From a virus, in the IMG/VR virus record IMGVR_UViG_3300032058_000005, positions 1-32,498 of that record: DNA of 32,498 nucleotides; one strand, 5' to 3'. The notes beneath the pieces are model-generated. The model was given only the letters and a program-made list of their open reading frames with translations. It had not been told where the DNA came from and did no database searches. The stretch's first letter is position 1; each line of letters starts with the position of its first letter. This document shows positions 6,987 through 15,477 of this stretch, piece after piece. A program made the translations under genes and the position numbers.

Positions 6987-7901
6987 ATGGCATTTGAAGC
7001 AACACTCATGGTAGTCAGATCGAAATCTATCAGTTACAGTGACCTTGTCAAGAACATTACCCCTTTGATGAGAAGCCAACTCAATATGCTTGGTCTTGAC
7101 ATTCAAAAGGAGACGACCATACGCGACTATCTGGCTCATACAAAAAGCTCGAACATACCAAGGTACATACGAGTGCTCGAAAAGCGCTCTAAGGATAATC
7201 CCAAGAGATCAATTCCTATAGACAATGATCCATACGAAGGTGGGATCTTTGTCTCGCCGAACTACGCGATGATCATAGCCTGCGGGTCTACAGATACAAG
7301 CGGAAATCACGTTAGCACGGTATGGATAAACTTTTCGAAAAGACTTACAGCATACTTTCCATCACTCACAAATGTTCCGTTTGCCATCGGCGGACTGCTA
7401 TCAGAGAGAATAGGAAGAGAAGTTCATGTGCTCCATGCCACATCATATAGCAGATCAAGTGACCGATATGCACTGTTCTATAATGGTCGCAATGCTAACC
7501 CACTGAGCGGAAAAGGGGCACTTACGACAGTTAAGAACACGTATGGTCTAGATATAAATGTACTCATGGACTCGGTCGACAGGTGCCTTGCTATCTTATT
7601 TGCACCATATGACATCAATGACGCCCAGGTGCAACTTGAGAAACACAAACAGCGAATTGCTGAATTTGAAAGTCAAGCACAGAACCTTATCATAAGAGAT
7701 AAGCAAGACGGTTCTAACATGGTCGAAAGGTTCCGAAAGGAAAACGAGATACTACTAAGTTCGCTCCAGGAACGGTATAACAGCCTCAAGAGCTCGCTTA
7801 CTATGGACCCCGATGGGATTATCTATCCATTCGTGCTGTGTAAGTATGTAGCTCCATCATCCGACATTCGGGAGATAGTTTTCGGAAATCCTAGCGACTG
7901 A
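6987..7901 (+). CDS. Hypothetical coiled-coil protein
   Basis: This is a 304-residue protein from the ATG at 6987, chosen because GTGGGGA (6974-6980) precedes it; a TTG five codons upstream is less likely. Residues about 1-200 look like a globular alpha/beta domain. Residues about 210-265 are heptad-rich and charged (EKHKQRIAEFESQAQNL and following), predicting a coiled coil, followed by a short C-terminal domain. No family is recognised. It stands alone on the plus strand, and its 3' end overlaps the convergent minus-strand gene by 11 bases. Location beside structural genes allows a virion or chaperone role, but this is unproven. Confidence 0.65.
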   Translation: MAFEATLMVVRSKSISYSDLVKNITPLMRSQLNMLGLDIQKETTIRDYLAHTKSSNIPRYIRVLEKRSKDNPKRSIPIDNDPYEGGIFVSPNYAMIIACGSTDTSGNHVSTVWINFSKRLTAYFPSLTNVPFAIGGLLSERIGREVHVLHATSYSRSSDRYALFYNGRNANPLSGKGALTTVKNTYGLDINVLMDSVDRCLAILFAPYDINDAQVQLEKHKQRIAEFESQAQNLIIRDKQDGSNMVERFRKENEILLSSLQERYNSLKSSLTMDPDGIIYPFVLCKYVAPSSDIREIVFGNPSD

Positions 7902-8142
7902 CTTGTTTCAGAAGATACTTAAATGGCTTCCCATCTTTTCTAAGTTCGGCTACTGTGAGACATTCATCAGCATTGTAGTATGACGACTTTGTTTCTCCCA
8001 GAACACAATGATCGCTGAATGAGCCATAGGATGTTGCCTTGATTCCTAGCGTTTTTGCCCTGAATGGTTCAGTATAGGGATCTATTCCCCTCTTGTTCGC
8101 TTCTGCAACAACAACTTCTCTTAATGGTGTTGATTTCATCAC
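7891..8142 (-). CDS. Small hypothetical protein
   Basis: This is an 83-residue protein. AGGAGG (8149-8154) serves either a GTG at 8142 or an ATG at 8139; spacing slightly favours the GTG, but the ATG is also workable. The sequence has mixed alpha/beta character with a basic C-terminus (KPFKYLLKQVSR). No motif is recognised. It lies 34 bases downstream of the exported-protein gene and is probably cotranscribed with it. Its 3' end overlaps the plus-strand coiled-coil gene by 11 bases. Confidence 0.55.
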   Translation of the reverse strand: MMKSTPLREVVVAEANKRGIDPYTEPFRAKTLGIKATSYGSFSDHCVLGETKSSYYNADECLTVAELRKDGKPFKYLLKQVSR

Positions 8143-8176
8143 ATGTTCCTCCTAAACCATATAATATCAAATCTTG

Positions 8177-8788
8177 TTATTTTTCCGTCATTTCTTTTGC
8201 TTTTTTCTCCATTTCTTGTATAGCCCTTTCGTTTTCTTGTTGTTGCCTTTGCTTCTCTTTCGCTTCTTTAAGCTTCTTTAGGGCATTATCATCTTGCATG
8301 CGTGGGAGATTATCTTGGGCAGTACCAGTGTTGGTAACATATTTGCCTGGTCCAAGCAGAGTACCGTGCTTTTTATAGTAAGGATCTCCTAGTTGCATTC
8401 CTGTTGGTCCTACGTCGTATGTATCAATGTGAGTTACATTATTGTTGTCCATTAAGATTACTTTAGTAAAGCCACGTTCATAAAGGAACTTGCCCATTGG
8501 TTGACCGTTAAAAAAGGAAGAGTCCGGCAGTACGTGAAACATAATTATACGGTACTGTGGATCACTTTCAAGGCAGTATATAAGTCGTCCACCATGTGCC
8601 ATAGCGTACGTACCACCTACCTTCCTTAGTGCGTACTCATTCATCCGTGCTGCCCAGTGATACCGCTGACCTTTTGTCCAGTTATACTTATTAAACTTTG
8701 ATCCCGATAGTATAAGGTGTGCATTTGGCTGTGCTATCGCACATCCAACACAAACAATTAGTATAAGCATTAGTCGTAATATCTTCAT
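8177..8788 (-). CDS. Predicted exported protein with N-terminal signal peptide
   Basis: The 203 residues begin with a classical signal peptide: MKILR, a hydrophobic core LMLILIVCVG, then a small-residue cleavage site after A-I-A (about residue 19). A VGC tripeptide at 14-16 resembles part of a lipobox, but the -3 position is Cys, not Leu, so signal peptidase I is favoured. Residues 25-150 form an unrecognised globular domain with several Tyr/Trp/His. Residues about 165-203 are a strongly charged helix (KKLKEAKEKQRQQQENER), a likely coiled coil. AGAGGT precedes the ATG. A secreted phage protein may act at the envelope in lysis, superinfection exclusion or fibre assembly, but no lysozyme or amidase motif is visible. 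Confidence 0.7.
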   Translation of the reverse strand: MKILRLMLILIVCVGCAIAQPNAHLILSGSKFNKYNWTKGQRYHWAARMNEYALRKVGGTYAMAHGGRLIYCLESDPQYRIIMFHVLPDSSFFNGQPMGKFLYERGFTKVILMDNNNVTHIDTYDVGPTGMQLGDPYYKKHGTLLGPGKYVTNTGTAQDNLPRMQDDNALKKLKEAKEKQRQQQENERAIQEMEKKAKEMTEK

Positions 8789-8844
8789 ATCATACCTCTG
8801 TGAAACATTGTCGTTGTTTCCAGACCTAACAGATGGTGATTTAA

Positions 8845-8853
8845 TGGTATAAT
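8845..8853 (+). promoter_or_regulatory. Extended -10 promoter, TGGTATAAT
   Basis: A perfect TATAAT (8848-8853) is preceded by TG one base away (8845-8846), the classic extended -10 arrangement. There is no clear -35. The predicted start near 8860 gives a leader of about 26 bases to the ATG at 8886. It matches the TGGTATCAT motif in front of the two late transcription units on the minus strand. Confidence 0.6.
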
Positions 8854-8885
8854 GTTACTGATTACTATCGAGGAGCGTATAGGGA

Positions 8886-10205
8886 ATGTCAAGCACAATA
8901 ACACTTGATTCTCAACGAAATGGTACTGGAACACGTTTCCTTCCGAAAGAGAACAACGTTCCATTTGGAGACTATATCATTCCAATGCTCTACATATGGT
9001 TCATAGGATCGGGGGGAATGAACAAGGATTACGATATTATTTCAAAAGCCTTTGACTCATTTGTAGAATTTAACCCAGGCGGAGCAGAATCACAGTCTGC
9101 AAAGTCTTTTGTGGTCAATAACGCGACAAAGCTCAAAAGCCTCCTCATTAGCTCCTCATTGAAGAACCAGTCTTTTCTGAGAGCCCTCGTCAGTGCTGCT
9201 ACGCTATCGTGCAGTCAGTATGGTGATAGATTTCCTAAAACAGGTTCGTTCTATAAAGCACCTGACGGTAGTTTCTCTGCTGTTCCACTTTCTTCCGCAT
9301 TTGATGATCCAGAGAAAAAGCTCGCGACAGCCATGGAGATATACTATATTATGTTGTCGGGCGGGCTTATTGACTTTACCGCACAGACAGGGATTAATCC
9401 TATTAATATCTATACCGGTGAGTTCTACACTGAGGACACAACAACCACAACTTCCACCAATGCAAGGATAATAGGCCTCCCATCGTCTGGGATATTCACA
9501 GTAAACAACAGGAAGAAAACAGGGTATTATCAGCGCACGTTCACAGGAGTCGATGCAGTATGCCTTGCATCTACTGGAAATGTTGTTAGCGAATTAAACG
9601 GGTTAACTTCCCTTTCGTGGTCTGTACACCGCGGAAAGTCTACACCAAGGATATTAGGAAAGCCATCACCATCTATACGCTCGCGAGGAGCAAGAACAAT
9701 AGCCGGAACAATGATATTCACAGTTTCTGACCATCACCCTCTTCTAGATCTTATACCTGGTGATATAAGCTCTGTAAGAAGTATGTCTCTTACGATCGGG
9801 CAAAAAGACTGGAGACAGATTATGATGGCAGACCAGCTTCCTCCTTTCGATTTGACGGTCGTCCTCATGAACGAGTATGGTATGTGTTCCATACTCATCA
9901 TATACGGTATCGACGTCGTTGATGAAGGTTCTGTTATATCAATAGACAACCTACTCACTGAAATATCAGTACAGTACGTTGCTGTTGGAATGGATCCTAT
10001 ATATGAAGTGCCGGCAGACGACCTTGCTGGGAACGTAATTGTGGATCCGTACGGTATTGTCAAAGGAAACGGAGAAGAGTTTGCAAGAAGGCGCGATGTT
10101 GTTATGAAAGGATTCGCATATAGCGATTACGAAGCAGCGTATGATGCATACTACAGATCTATAGCTGGGGTATCTGGGGGAGAAACAAGGAGAGTAAAGC
10201 AATGA
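8886..10205 (+). CDS. Virion structural protein paralogous to the tube-like protein at 11134
   Basis: This is a 439-residue protein. Residues about 220-385 align by eye with nearly the whole of the 221-residue minus-strand protein encoded just after the sheath. Shared blocks are F(T/S)GVD, GK-x2-P-x-SxSRG-x-R-x-IAGT followed by a DH-x-PL block, PFDLT/PFDIT, NEYG, and (V/I)NEG/VDEG-x2-IS-(I/M)-D-(N/D)-L. The N-terminal 200 residues are unique to this copy. It is therefore probably a tail component, such as a baseplate, tube-initiator or tube-like protein; the exact place in the virion is unknown. CGAGGAG and AGGGA precede the ATG. It heads a three-gene plus-strand unit with an extended -10 promoter. 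Confidence 0.75.
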   Translation: MSSTITLDSQRNGTGTRFLPKENNVPFGDYIIPMLYIWFIGSGGMNKDYDIISKAFDSFVEFNPGGAESQSAKSFVVNNATKLKSLLISSSLKNQSFLRALVSAATLSCSQYGDRFPKTGSFYKAPDGSFSAVPLSSAFDDPEKKLATAMEIYYIMLSGGLIDFTAQTGINPINIYTGEFYTEDTTTTTSTNARIIGLPSSGIFTVNNRKKTGYYQRTFTGVDAVCLASTGNVVSELNGLTSLSWSVHRGKSTPRILGKPSPSIRSRGARTIAGTMIFTVSDHHPLLDLIPGDISSVRSMSLTIGQKDWRQIMMADQLPPFDLTVVLMNEYGMCSILIIYGIDVVDEGSVISIDNLLTEISVQYVAVGMDPIYEVPADDLAGNVIVDPYGIVKGNGEEFARRRDVVMKGFAYSDYEAAYDAYYRSIAGVSGGETRRVKQ

Positions 10206-10717
10206 GTGCTGTAAAACAGATAGTTTTTGTAAACAACAACTTAGAATCAGGAAAGGATACTTCATACATAGCCCTAGCCAACCCGGGCGAGAGCCTTGTA
10301 ATCAAGGCATACAACTCAGACTCTCTTATCATACCTATAAAAATGAGTGATGGCTTCTACCGGTGCTCATACTTTTCAACAGCATCTGGCGTAGAAGCAT
10401 TTGCCGATAAGATACTCCTACTGCCTAACAACACGCTGTACCCAAAACAGTTCAAAAGTGTAGAGAATGATAAGTATAGGGTAGATGACGGCTTCGTATT
10501 CGGGTGCGGGTTAGGAAGCGGGGAATTGCGTATCTATAATGATGCTAATACGTCAACCAGAATTGTAGATGGTAGCTATATAGTAAGATCGCACGTATTC
10601 GCTATGTCTGCAGTATTCACGTCATTATGGGATAGTACAGAGCGCTGGAATGTGTTCGGACTCATTGCATCACCAGTTCGTGTAAACATTACCATAATCA
10701 TAGAGAGAGTAGCATGA
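10202..10717 (+). CDS. Hypothetical protein, possibly beta-rich
   Basis: This is a 171-residue protein rich in alternating hydrophobic/polar residues, Gly, Asn and Ser, suggesting a beta-rich fold of the kind common in tail or baseplate accessory proteins. No specific family is recognised. AAGGAGAG precedes the ATG, and the start overlaps the previous stop as ATGA. A structural role is inferred only from the upstream tube-paralogue gene. Confidence 0.65.
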   Translation: MSAVKQIVFVNNNLESGKDTSYIALANPGESLVIKAYNSDSLIIPIKMSDGFYRCSYFSTASGVEAFADKILLLPNNTLYPKQFKSVENDKYRVDDGFVFGCGLGSGELRIYNDANTSTRIVDGSYIVRSHVFAMSAVFTSLWDSTERWNVFGLIASPVRVNITIIIERVA

Positions 10718-11046
10718 ACGCATTGTTTAATATTAGCAGAGATAAGATAACATCGATAACTTTTACTAATGATGACAACATTCCCTACAGCAAAACTTAT
10801 ATCTTCACTCCCGTACGGTCACCACATTCATGTATATGGTCACCACACAAAGAACCAACACAAATGTTAAGTCCGATAGAGGTGGCATACAACGTAGCCA
10901 AAAGTAGTATAGAGTGTTTACAGAAAGCGGGCACAATATCCGAAGATTGTGTGAATGTCGCACTCAAAGCTATAAGAAGCTGTTCTACAATGGAATCAGT
11001 CTACGCTATACTCAACTCTTTGGCAATGAACATAACGCGATTATAG
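10714..11046 (+). CDS. Small hypothetical protein
   Basis: This is a 110-residue protein with a beta-like first half (residues 1-45) and a helical, Cys-containing second half (IECLQKAGTISEDCVN and following). The ATG overlaps the previous stop as ATGA, with AGAGAGAG before it. It is the last gene before the bidirectional terminator at 11083-11119. No family is recognised; it may be a chaperone or minor tail component by position. Confidence 0.6.
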   Translation: MNALFNISRDKITSITFTNDDNIPYSKTYIFTPVRSPHSCIWSPHKEPTQMLSPIEVAYNVAKSSIECLQKAGTISEDCVNVALKAIRSCSTMESVYAILNSLAMNITRL

Positions 11047-11082
11047 GAATCATAGACTTCTATTGTTGTTTATAGGACAAGA

Positions 11083-11119
11083 CAGAAAAGGAAGGCAAAA
11101 GCCTTCCTTTCTGCATTTT
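11083..11119. terminator. Bidirectional Rho-independent terminator
   Basis: CAGAAAAGGAAGGC pairs with GCCTTCCTTTCTG around an AAAA loop with a single bulged A, followed on the plus strand by CATTTT. It sits in the 87-base gap between two convergent genes (ends at 11046 and 11134), so it probably stops transcription from both. The minus-strand side lacks a strong T-run after the stem, so the plus direction is the surer one. Confidence 0.75.
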
Positions 11120-11133
11120 AATGCTCAGAATAC

Positions 11134-11799
11134 TTACGGCTGTTGACCCTGAGAAGGTATAACCTGAGGGTTAACAGTATATCCCGTGCGAGAAGCATTA
11201 AAGTTAATGTTAGAGAAACTGTTCTGTTCGAAGTCTACTGTTGACCTATCGTATTCATTGAGTGGTGTCCATGGTGTTCGATGTAGCGCAATGAATGTTG
11301 CCTGACGCTCATTGGTAAGGTCATCCATTGATATACCACCACCTTCGTTGATTATCTCGACACCGATGATAGCACTCCATGCTGCCTGACCGTACTCATT
11401 CTGTGCTATGAGAGTTATGTCAAACGGCCACACCTGGTCCATATAATCTGGAAGAGATTTTACAGAAACGGCCGGTCCTCCATGAACACCCACAGACTGT
11501 GGGTCAAAAAGCCATTTCACTTCATCCTGATGAGCGTAATACTTGTGGTTTTCGTATATATCGTAGAGAGGCTCATGATCAAAAAGAACAAACTGTAACG
11601 TGCCCGCTATACCTCGCTTTCCACGAGATATAGAAACTGGTCTGCTCTTCCCGAAGATGTAAACAGGAACTTTTTCACGTGTTACCGAAACAGCAACGCC
11701 TTGAAGCGTCATTACTGTCATGTCGTCAAACATTGCTGTTATGTCAACACCACTAAATGTTGTGAAAGTTGATACAAAGTGGTCAGAAACTACTCCCAT
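11134..11799 (-). CDS. Putative tail tube protein
   Basis: The 221-residue protein is encoded directly after the tail sheath, the usual position of the tube gene in contractile-tailed phages. It shares most of its length with the C-terminal half of the protein at 8886-10205 (SRGKRGIAGT, PFDIT, NEYG, NEGGGISMDDL), showing a two-member family in this genome. AAGGAGGAAACAC precedes the ATG. It is longer than the roughly 140-170 residues of many tube proteins. Assignment rests on gene order, not on a recognised tube signature; a baseplate protein is the main alternative. It is the last gene of the late unit, with the terminator 15 bases downstream. Confidence 0.65.
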   Translation of the reverse strand: MGVVSDHFVSTFTTFSGVDITAMFDDMTVMTLQGVAVSVTREKVPVYIFGKSRPVSISRGKRGIAGTLQFVLFDHEPLYDIYENHKYYAHQDEVKWLFDPQSVGVHGGPAVSVKSLPDYMDQVWPFDITLIAQNEYGQAAWSAIIGVEIINEGGGISMDDLTNERQATFIALHRTPWTPLNEYDRSTVDFEQNSFSNINFNASRTGYTVNPQVIPSQGQQP

Positions 11800-11820
11800 G
11801 TGTTTCCTCCTTAGTAGTTA

Positions 11821-14229
11821 TTAGTCTTGCCGCAGATTAACGTACGCAATAATGTCTACTCGCCTAATTTCCACAGCTGTGTCAAGAATTAGACGTATTG
11901 CAGTCCTTCCGGTTATATAACCAGTCGGATCTGGGATAAGCTCAACATAGAGATTGCCTATGGCGTCAGGGACAAGAACACTGACAGCCGAGTAGACATC
12001 CTTGCGAAGGCTGGTAAGGTACTGCGGTAGACGTGGTTTACCAATATACGGATTAGCAGCTTCCCTCGCAAGTGACACTGCAAGAAAAGTAGTATCCCTT
12101 ACAAACTGACGAGCGAACTGACTACGAGGTGTAGCAAGCGTAGGTGCATCAGCCCATATAAACTGCTGCATCGCATTCATAACTGCAGCAGTGTATCTGT
12201 TATCATTCAGTGCAGAGATTATTTCTGCGTTGAATATCTTTACTCCGAGATCTCTGACCGAGCCAGGAACCTGCTTGTGAACAGCTGACTCTTTGTAGCT
12301 CAATGACGACTTGAACGCAGCGTAGACAGCACCAGGGTTGGCAAAATATTCTCTACCACCGTTTATGTTGGTATTCCGATAAACGAAACATCCAACAGGT
12401 GCTTCTGCCCTGAAATCGTTGATACCTGCTATAATGTTTGCCGGCCTTGTGTGATCTGTAGCGGATGTAACCGTAAGCTTTTCAATCCATGCATTTATAC
12501 CTGCAGGTGTTAGATCGGTGAGCGGCCGCACTGGAATCTCTACATCGCACTCATTAGCAAGGTTTGAAGATCTCTGGATGTAGGGCAATACGGTGTTAAA
12601 AAGTGCTACCGGAACTGTCTCTGGCAAACCTGTTTCGGCGTTATAACCACTCTCTACATCATCGAGATACATACCCATGATGACGTTGTGTCGACGAGGA
12701 TAGAGGTCTATAGCTTGCAAAGCTTTCTTCAGTGCCTTCCTATACCCTGACAACGTAGCAGGTATTCCGTTACTGCCTCCACTCATAGCTGCTGGCTGAA
12801 CTTGACCTGTTGACATAACTGTGCCAGTTGGTGCAGGTAGTTCCGGTTCATAGTTAACTACAACAGTTACAGTACCGCCGACGCTTGGTAGATCATTTGC
12901 GTCTGAAAATTCGATAATCCCCTTGAACTTGTCTGACAGTGAAACCTTGCTTAGAGGTATCTCCTTCTCAGCTGTAAATGATATTACAACATCAAATGGT
13001 TGTGGCGCTCCAAAAACAATCTGATCACCTGCAACGAAGTACATTCTGTCGTTTCCTTCCTGCAATTCGGAGCGCAGCTTCGCTTCAGTATAACTTACTT
13101 TATACGAATATGATGCGTAGTAGACGTCTCCGATAGAAAGTGGTCCTATGATGGTAACAACTCCAGTTGATTCGTTTACAGTGTAGTGTGTAGTTTCTGT
13201 AAGAGTTGTGGTTGTTGTGGCGCCGTTTCTCTTGACCATTATAACTACATTATCAAGACCATAACCTGAGTTCCAGCCAGGAACGTTCTTACATGACAGA
13301 TTAACAGCATAGTTAGTACTGCCGACAAGAGTAGGAGAAACACTCAGAATGTTCTCCATAGAAACGTTCCTGATAAAGCTTGTTATAGTGTGCTTTGTCC
13401 TTTCCATCGACTTTGGTGGAGTAGCAACAAGCTCTGCAGTCAATTCACCAGCCTTTATAATCTGCTCATTAGTACCGGAAACGTATGCCCTGGTGATGGA
13501 TGAGATTTTGTCTCCCCAGGTGCCATCTGCAATATCATAAACAACCTTCTTTCCACCAACTTCTCCGGACCCTACAGTAATGTTTACAGCTTTCTCTATT
13601 GGTGCATATGATGCAACGAGCTTGGAATTGATGCTAGTCGTAGCGTTGATACGATTAACAAGATCTGAAACTTTGTTGATAACGTTAGCCCCTACCTGGG
13701 TTGGTGATATCTGATATGATACTGATGTTCCGTCAGGAAGTTCGATAGTAAGGTATGCTGGCTCTCCGTTTTCATCCGCAGTTACGCGCACGATTGTTCC
13801 ATTCAGTTCTGCTGACTCATCTAATGATTCTAACACAAGTGAGTATGCTGGATGCTGTGTTCCGTCGTTATCGATAACGATGGTTGCTGCTAGCTCACCA
13901 GACCCGCCTTCATACTCATAGAGCTTTATCCGAGATTTAGAGACTTCTCCTGCACGGATAAGTGCTACTTCAACATTTCCAACAGCAGAGTCTGTAAACT
14001 CATAAAATCCACGCACGAGGGATGTCTCAAAGCCAAGACCGGTGGTTATGACATCTCCAAATATTTCCTTGACATCCATACCCTGTGTTATTCTGACAGG
14101 AGTATCAACAGGGCCACGGGATGCCGTGCCGATGATAAATGTTGCGTCTGGGGATATCCCTGTCGGAACTTGAGGTGTCCCCCTGTCTACTATCTGACTT
14201 CGTACACCATTAAAGCTTTCGTTAGCCAT
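11821..14229 (-). CDS. Tail sheath protein
   Basis: It forms the contractile outer tail sheath. The N-terminus (VPTGISPDATFIIGTASRGP followed by DTPVRIT) is the typical sheath opening. The C-terminal 250 residues contain the sheath core, with RPANIIAGI, GCFVYRNTNI, GVKIFNAEI, QFARQFVRDTTFL and RTAIRLILDTAVEIRRVDIIAYV. At 802 residues it is well above the usual 450-700, owing to a beta-rich middle region (about residues 150-480) that carries Thr-rich strands (GATTTTTLTETTHYTV) and reads like inserted surface domains. AAAAGGAGG precedes the ATG. It is followed after 21 bases by the putative tube gene and preceded by the neck genes. Confidence 0.93.
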   Translation of the reverse strand: MANESFNGVRSQIVDRGTPQVPTGISPDATFIIGTASRGPVDTPVRITQGMDVKEIFGDVITTGLGFETSLVRGFYEFTDSAVGNVEVALIRAGEVSKSRIKLYEYEGGSGELAATIVIDNDGTQHPAYSLVLESLDESAELNGTIVRVTADENGEPAYLTIELPDGTSVSYQISPTQVGANVINKVSDLVNRINATTSINSKLVASYAPIEKAVNITVGSGEVGGKKVVYDIADGTWGDKISSITRAYVSGTNEQIIKAGELTAELVATPPKSMERTKHTITSFIRNVSMENILSVSPTLVGSTNYAVNLSCKNVPGWNSGYGLDNVVIMVKRNGATTTTTLTETTHYTVNESTGVVTIIGPLSIGDVYYASYSYKVSYTEAKLRSELQEGNDRMYFVAGDQIVFGAPQPFDVVISFTAEKEIPLSKVSLSDKFKGIIEFSDANDLPSVGGTVTVVVNYEPELPAPTGTVMSTGQVQPAAMSGGSNGIPATLSGYRKALKKALQAIDLYPRRHNVIMGMYLDDVESGYNAETGLPETVPVALFNTVLPYIQRSSNLANECDVEIPVRPLTDLTPAGINAWIEKLTVTSATDHTRPANIIAGINDFRAEAPVGCFVYRNTNINGGREYFANPGAVYAAFKSSLSYKESAVHKQVPGSVRDLGVKIFNAEIISALNDNRYTAAVMNAMQQFIWADAPTLATPRSQFARQFVRDTTFLAVSLAREAANPYIGKPRLPQYLTSLRKDVYSAVSVLVPDAIGNLYVELIPDPTGYITGRTAIRLILDTAVEIRRVDIIAYVNLRQD

Positions 14230-14242
14230 TATTGCCTCCTTT

Positions 14243-14977
14243 TCATTTATCGATTACAACTGCCTCAATTTCTGGGGCAATTTCACCGAGCGGTCCTATT
14301 ATTGCAAATTCTTGAGTCATGAACCAGTATCGTGTAAGCTTCTTGGAGAGTCCGGTTCTTGTCATATCATTATCGCCCGTTATGAGCCAATCAAAGTGAA
14401 CCATCTTCTCTACGCCGAGTTTCAAGAACTCTCCGAGACAAGATATCATGAACACATCAAACAAATACCGTGTTCTCTCAGCCTCAACAACTGTAGGAGC
14501 ATACACTGTAAACCTGACCAAAGACTCGTAACGTCGCATTCTAATATGATAGTACTTACCGTCATCGCCTTTAACCTCACCAACCTTGTAGAAGCCCCAG
14601 TTCTTTCTTTCTCCGAAAGGAGGATCGACAGAAGCTGGCGACCTCTTCTCGACTTCGAAGACGATTGATCTACCTGGTTTTGGTTGTGGAGATGCATCGG
14701 TCGTTCTACCATCGCTAACATCGCTCGGGTATATAATATCAGGATGTTTGGGAGTTAGCACTATCTTTTCACCACGATACTCATTTTTCCGGAGCCATGT
14801 GTCGAACACTTTTCTGAGCTCATAGAGGAAGTCAATAATATGGATATTTCCAGGTAATCTCTGATACTCTGGTATTAACGACATAGTATCGGTTATCTCT
14901 GGGCCGTAGAGTGCATTCCGCTCAGTTACCCACTCATCATATGAAAAGTTAGGATTAACATATGCACGTATCGTCAT
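14243..14977 (-). CDS. Putative tail terminator / neck protein
   Basis: This is a 244-residue protein. No firm family signature is visible. The segment from about residue 145 (IRMRRYESLVRFTVYAPTVV) to the FDVFMISCLGEFLKLG helix is an alpha/beta pattern like tail-terminator and tail-completion proteins, which sit between head connector and sheath. Position immediately before the sheath gene supports this. ACAAGGAG precedes the ATG. The start overlaps the previous stop by one base (TAATG). The PQPKPGRS segment (residues about 95-105) is a flexible linker. Confidence in the role is modest. Confidence 0.6.
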   Translation of the reverse strand: MTIRAYVNPNFSYDEWVTERNALYGPEITDTMSLIPEYQRLPGNIHIIDFLYELRKVFDTWLRKNEYRGEKIVLTPKHPDIIYPSDVSDGRTTDASPQPKPGRSIVFEVEKRSPASVDPPFGERKNWGFYKVGEVKGDDGKYYHIRMRRYESLVRFTVYAPTVVEAERTRYLFDVFMISCLGEFLKLGVEKMVHFDWLITGDNDMTRTGLSKKLTRYWFMTQEFAIIGPLGEIAPEIEAVVIDK

Positions 14978-15477
14978 TACCAGTCTCCTTGTTTCCTCTC
15001 TGTGAAAAGGAGGAACGCTTCACTTCTCCCGAAGTCTCCGCTCATTTTGTGTACATACTTAACAAACATTCTATCAGTGGCTTTGAATGGAGGTTTTGGC
15101 TGAGTTATAGATGCGTACTTGTCGATCTCATAAACAATATCTCCGACTGCCGGAACTCTTGGAAATCTAGGATTGAACTGAATGGCATAAACATGAGTAT
15201 TGGCAAGATCAAACCCGGCCAGAAAAGATGTATCTTCAAACTGAGTGACAGATGGTCTGCCAGCGAATGATCCCCCTGGTCTGCTTATTGTTCTTATAAC
15301 GAAGTCGTCATAGTTCCATTTCGGACCGCCTACAGCTTCATTTGCCTTAGAGTCCCAGAACTTACTATATTGCCCTATTCTCATAATCCGGAGAACTATC
15401 CACCTAGACTGAGGAATAGTTTTGTTATCACCATCAAAGAGAGCATCAAGCTCATTGCGGAGGTCTATCCATGGCAT
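14977..15477 (-). CDS. Putative head-tail connector (stopper-like) protein
   Basis: This is a 166-residue, probably beta-rich protein. The opening (PWIDLRNELDALFDG) followed by strands such as WIVLRIMRI and DDFVIRTI, and a C-terminal MSGDFGRSEAFLLFTE, fit a small joining protein, but I do not recognise a family. Its place between the presumed adaptor and tail terminator, and its length, match the stopper slot in the usual neck order. The start (ATG at 15477) and the neighbour's stop share one base, so translation is coupled. Confidence 0.55.
   Translation of the reverse strand: MPWIDLRNELDALFDGDNKTIPQSRWIVLRIMRIGQYSKFWDSKANEAVGGPKWNYDDFVIRTISRPGGSFAGRPSVTQFEDTSFLAGFDLANTHVYAIQFNPRFPRVPAVGDIVYEIDKYASITQPKPPFKATDRMFVKYVHKMSGDFGRSEAFLLFTERKQGDW

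Noticed and set aside
6987-7014. A short plus-strand frame ending at 7014 over the tmk gene
   Set aside because: It is antisense to a well-supported enzyme, lacks an independent ribosome site and has no recognisable sequence.
6899-7139. A longer thymidylate kinase frame starting at 7139
   Set aside because: The extra N-terminal residues show no homology, overlap the divergent gene and its promoter, and the ATG at 6899 has a good GGAGGT site.
8177-8240. Lipoprotein signal for the exported protein (VGC near residue 14)
   Set aside because: The -3 residue is Cys instead of Leu/Val/Ile and an A-I-A cleavage site follows, so an ordinary signal peptide is the better reading.
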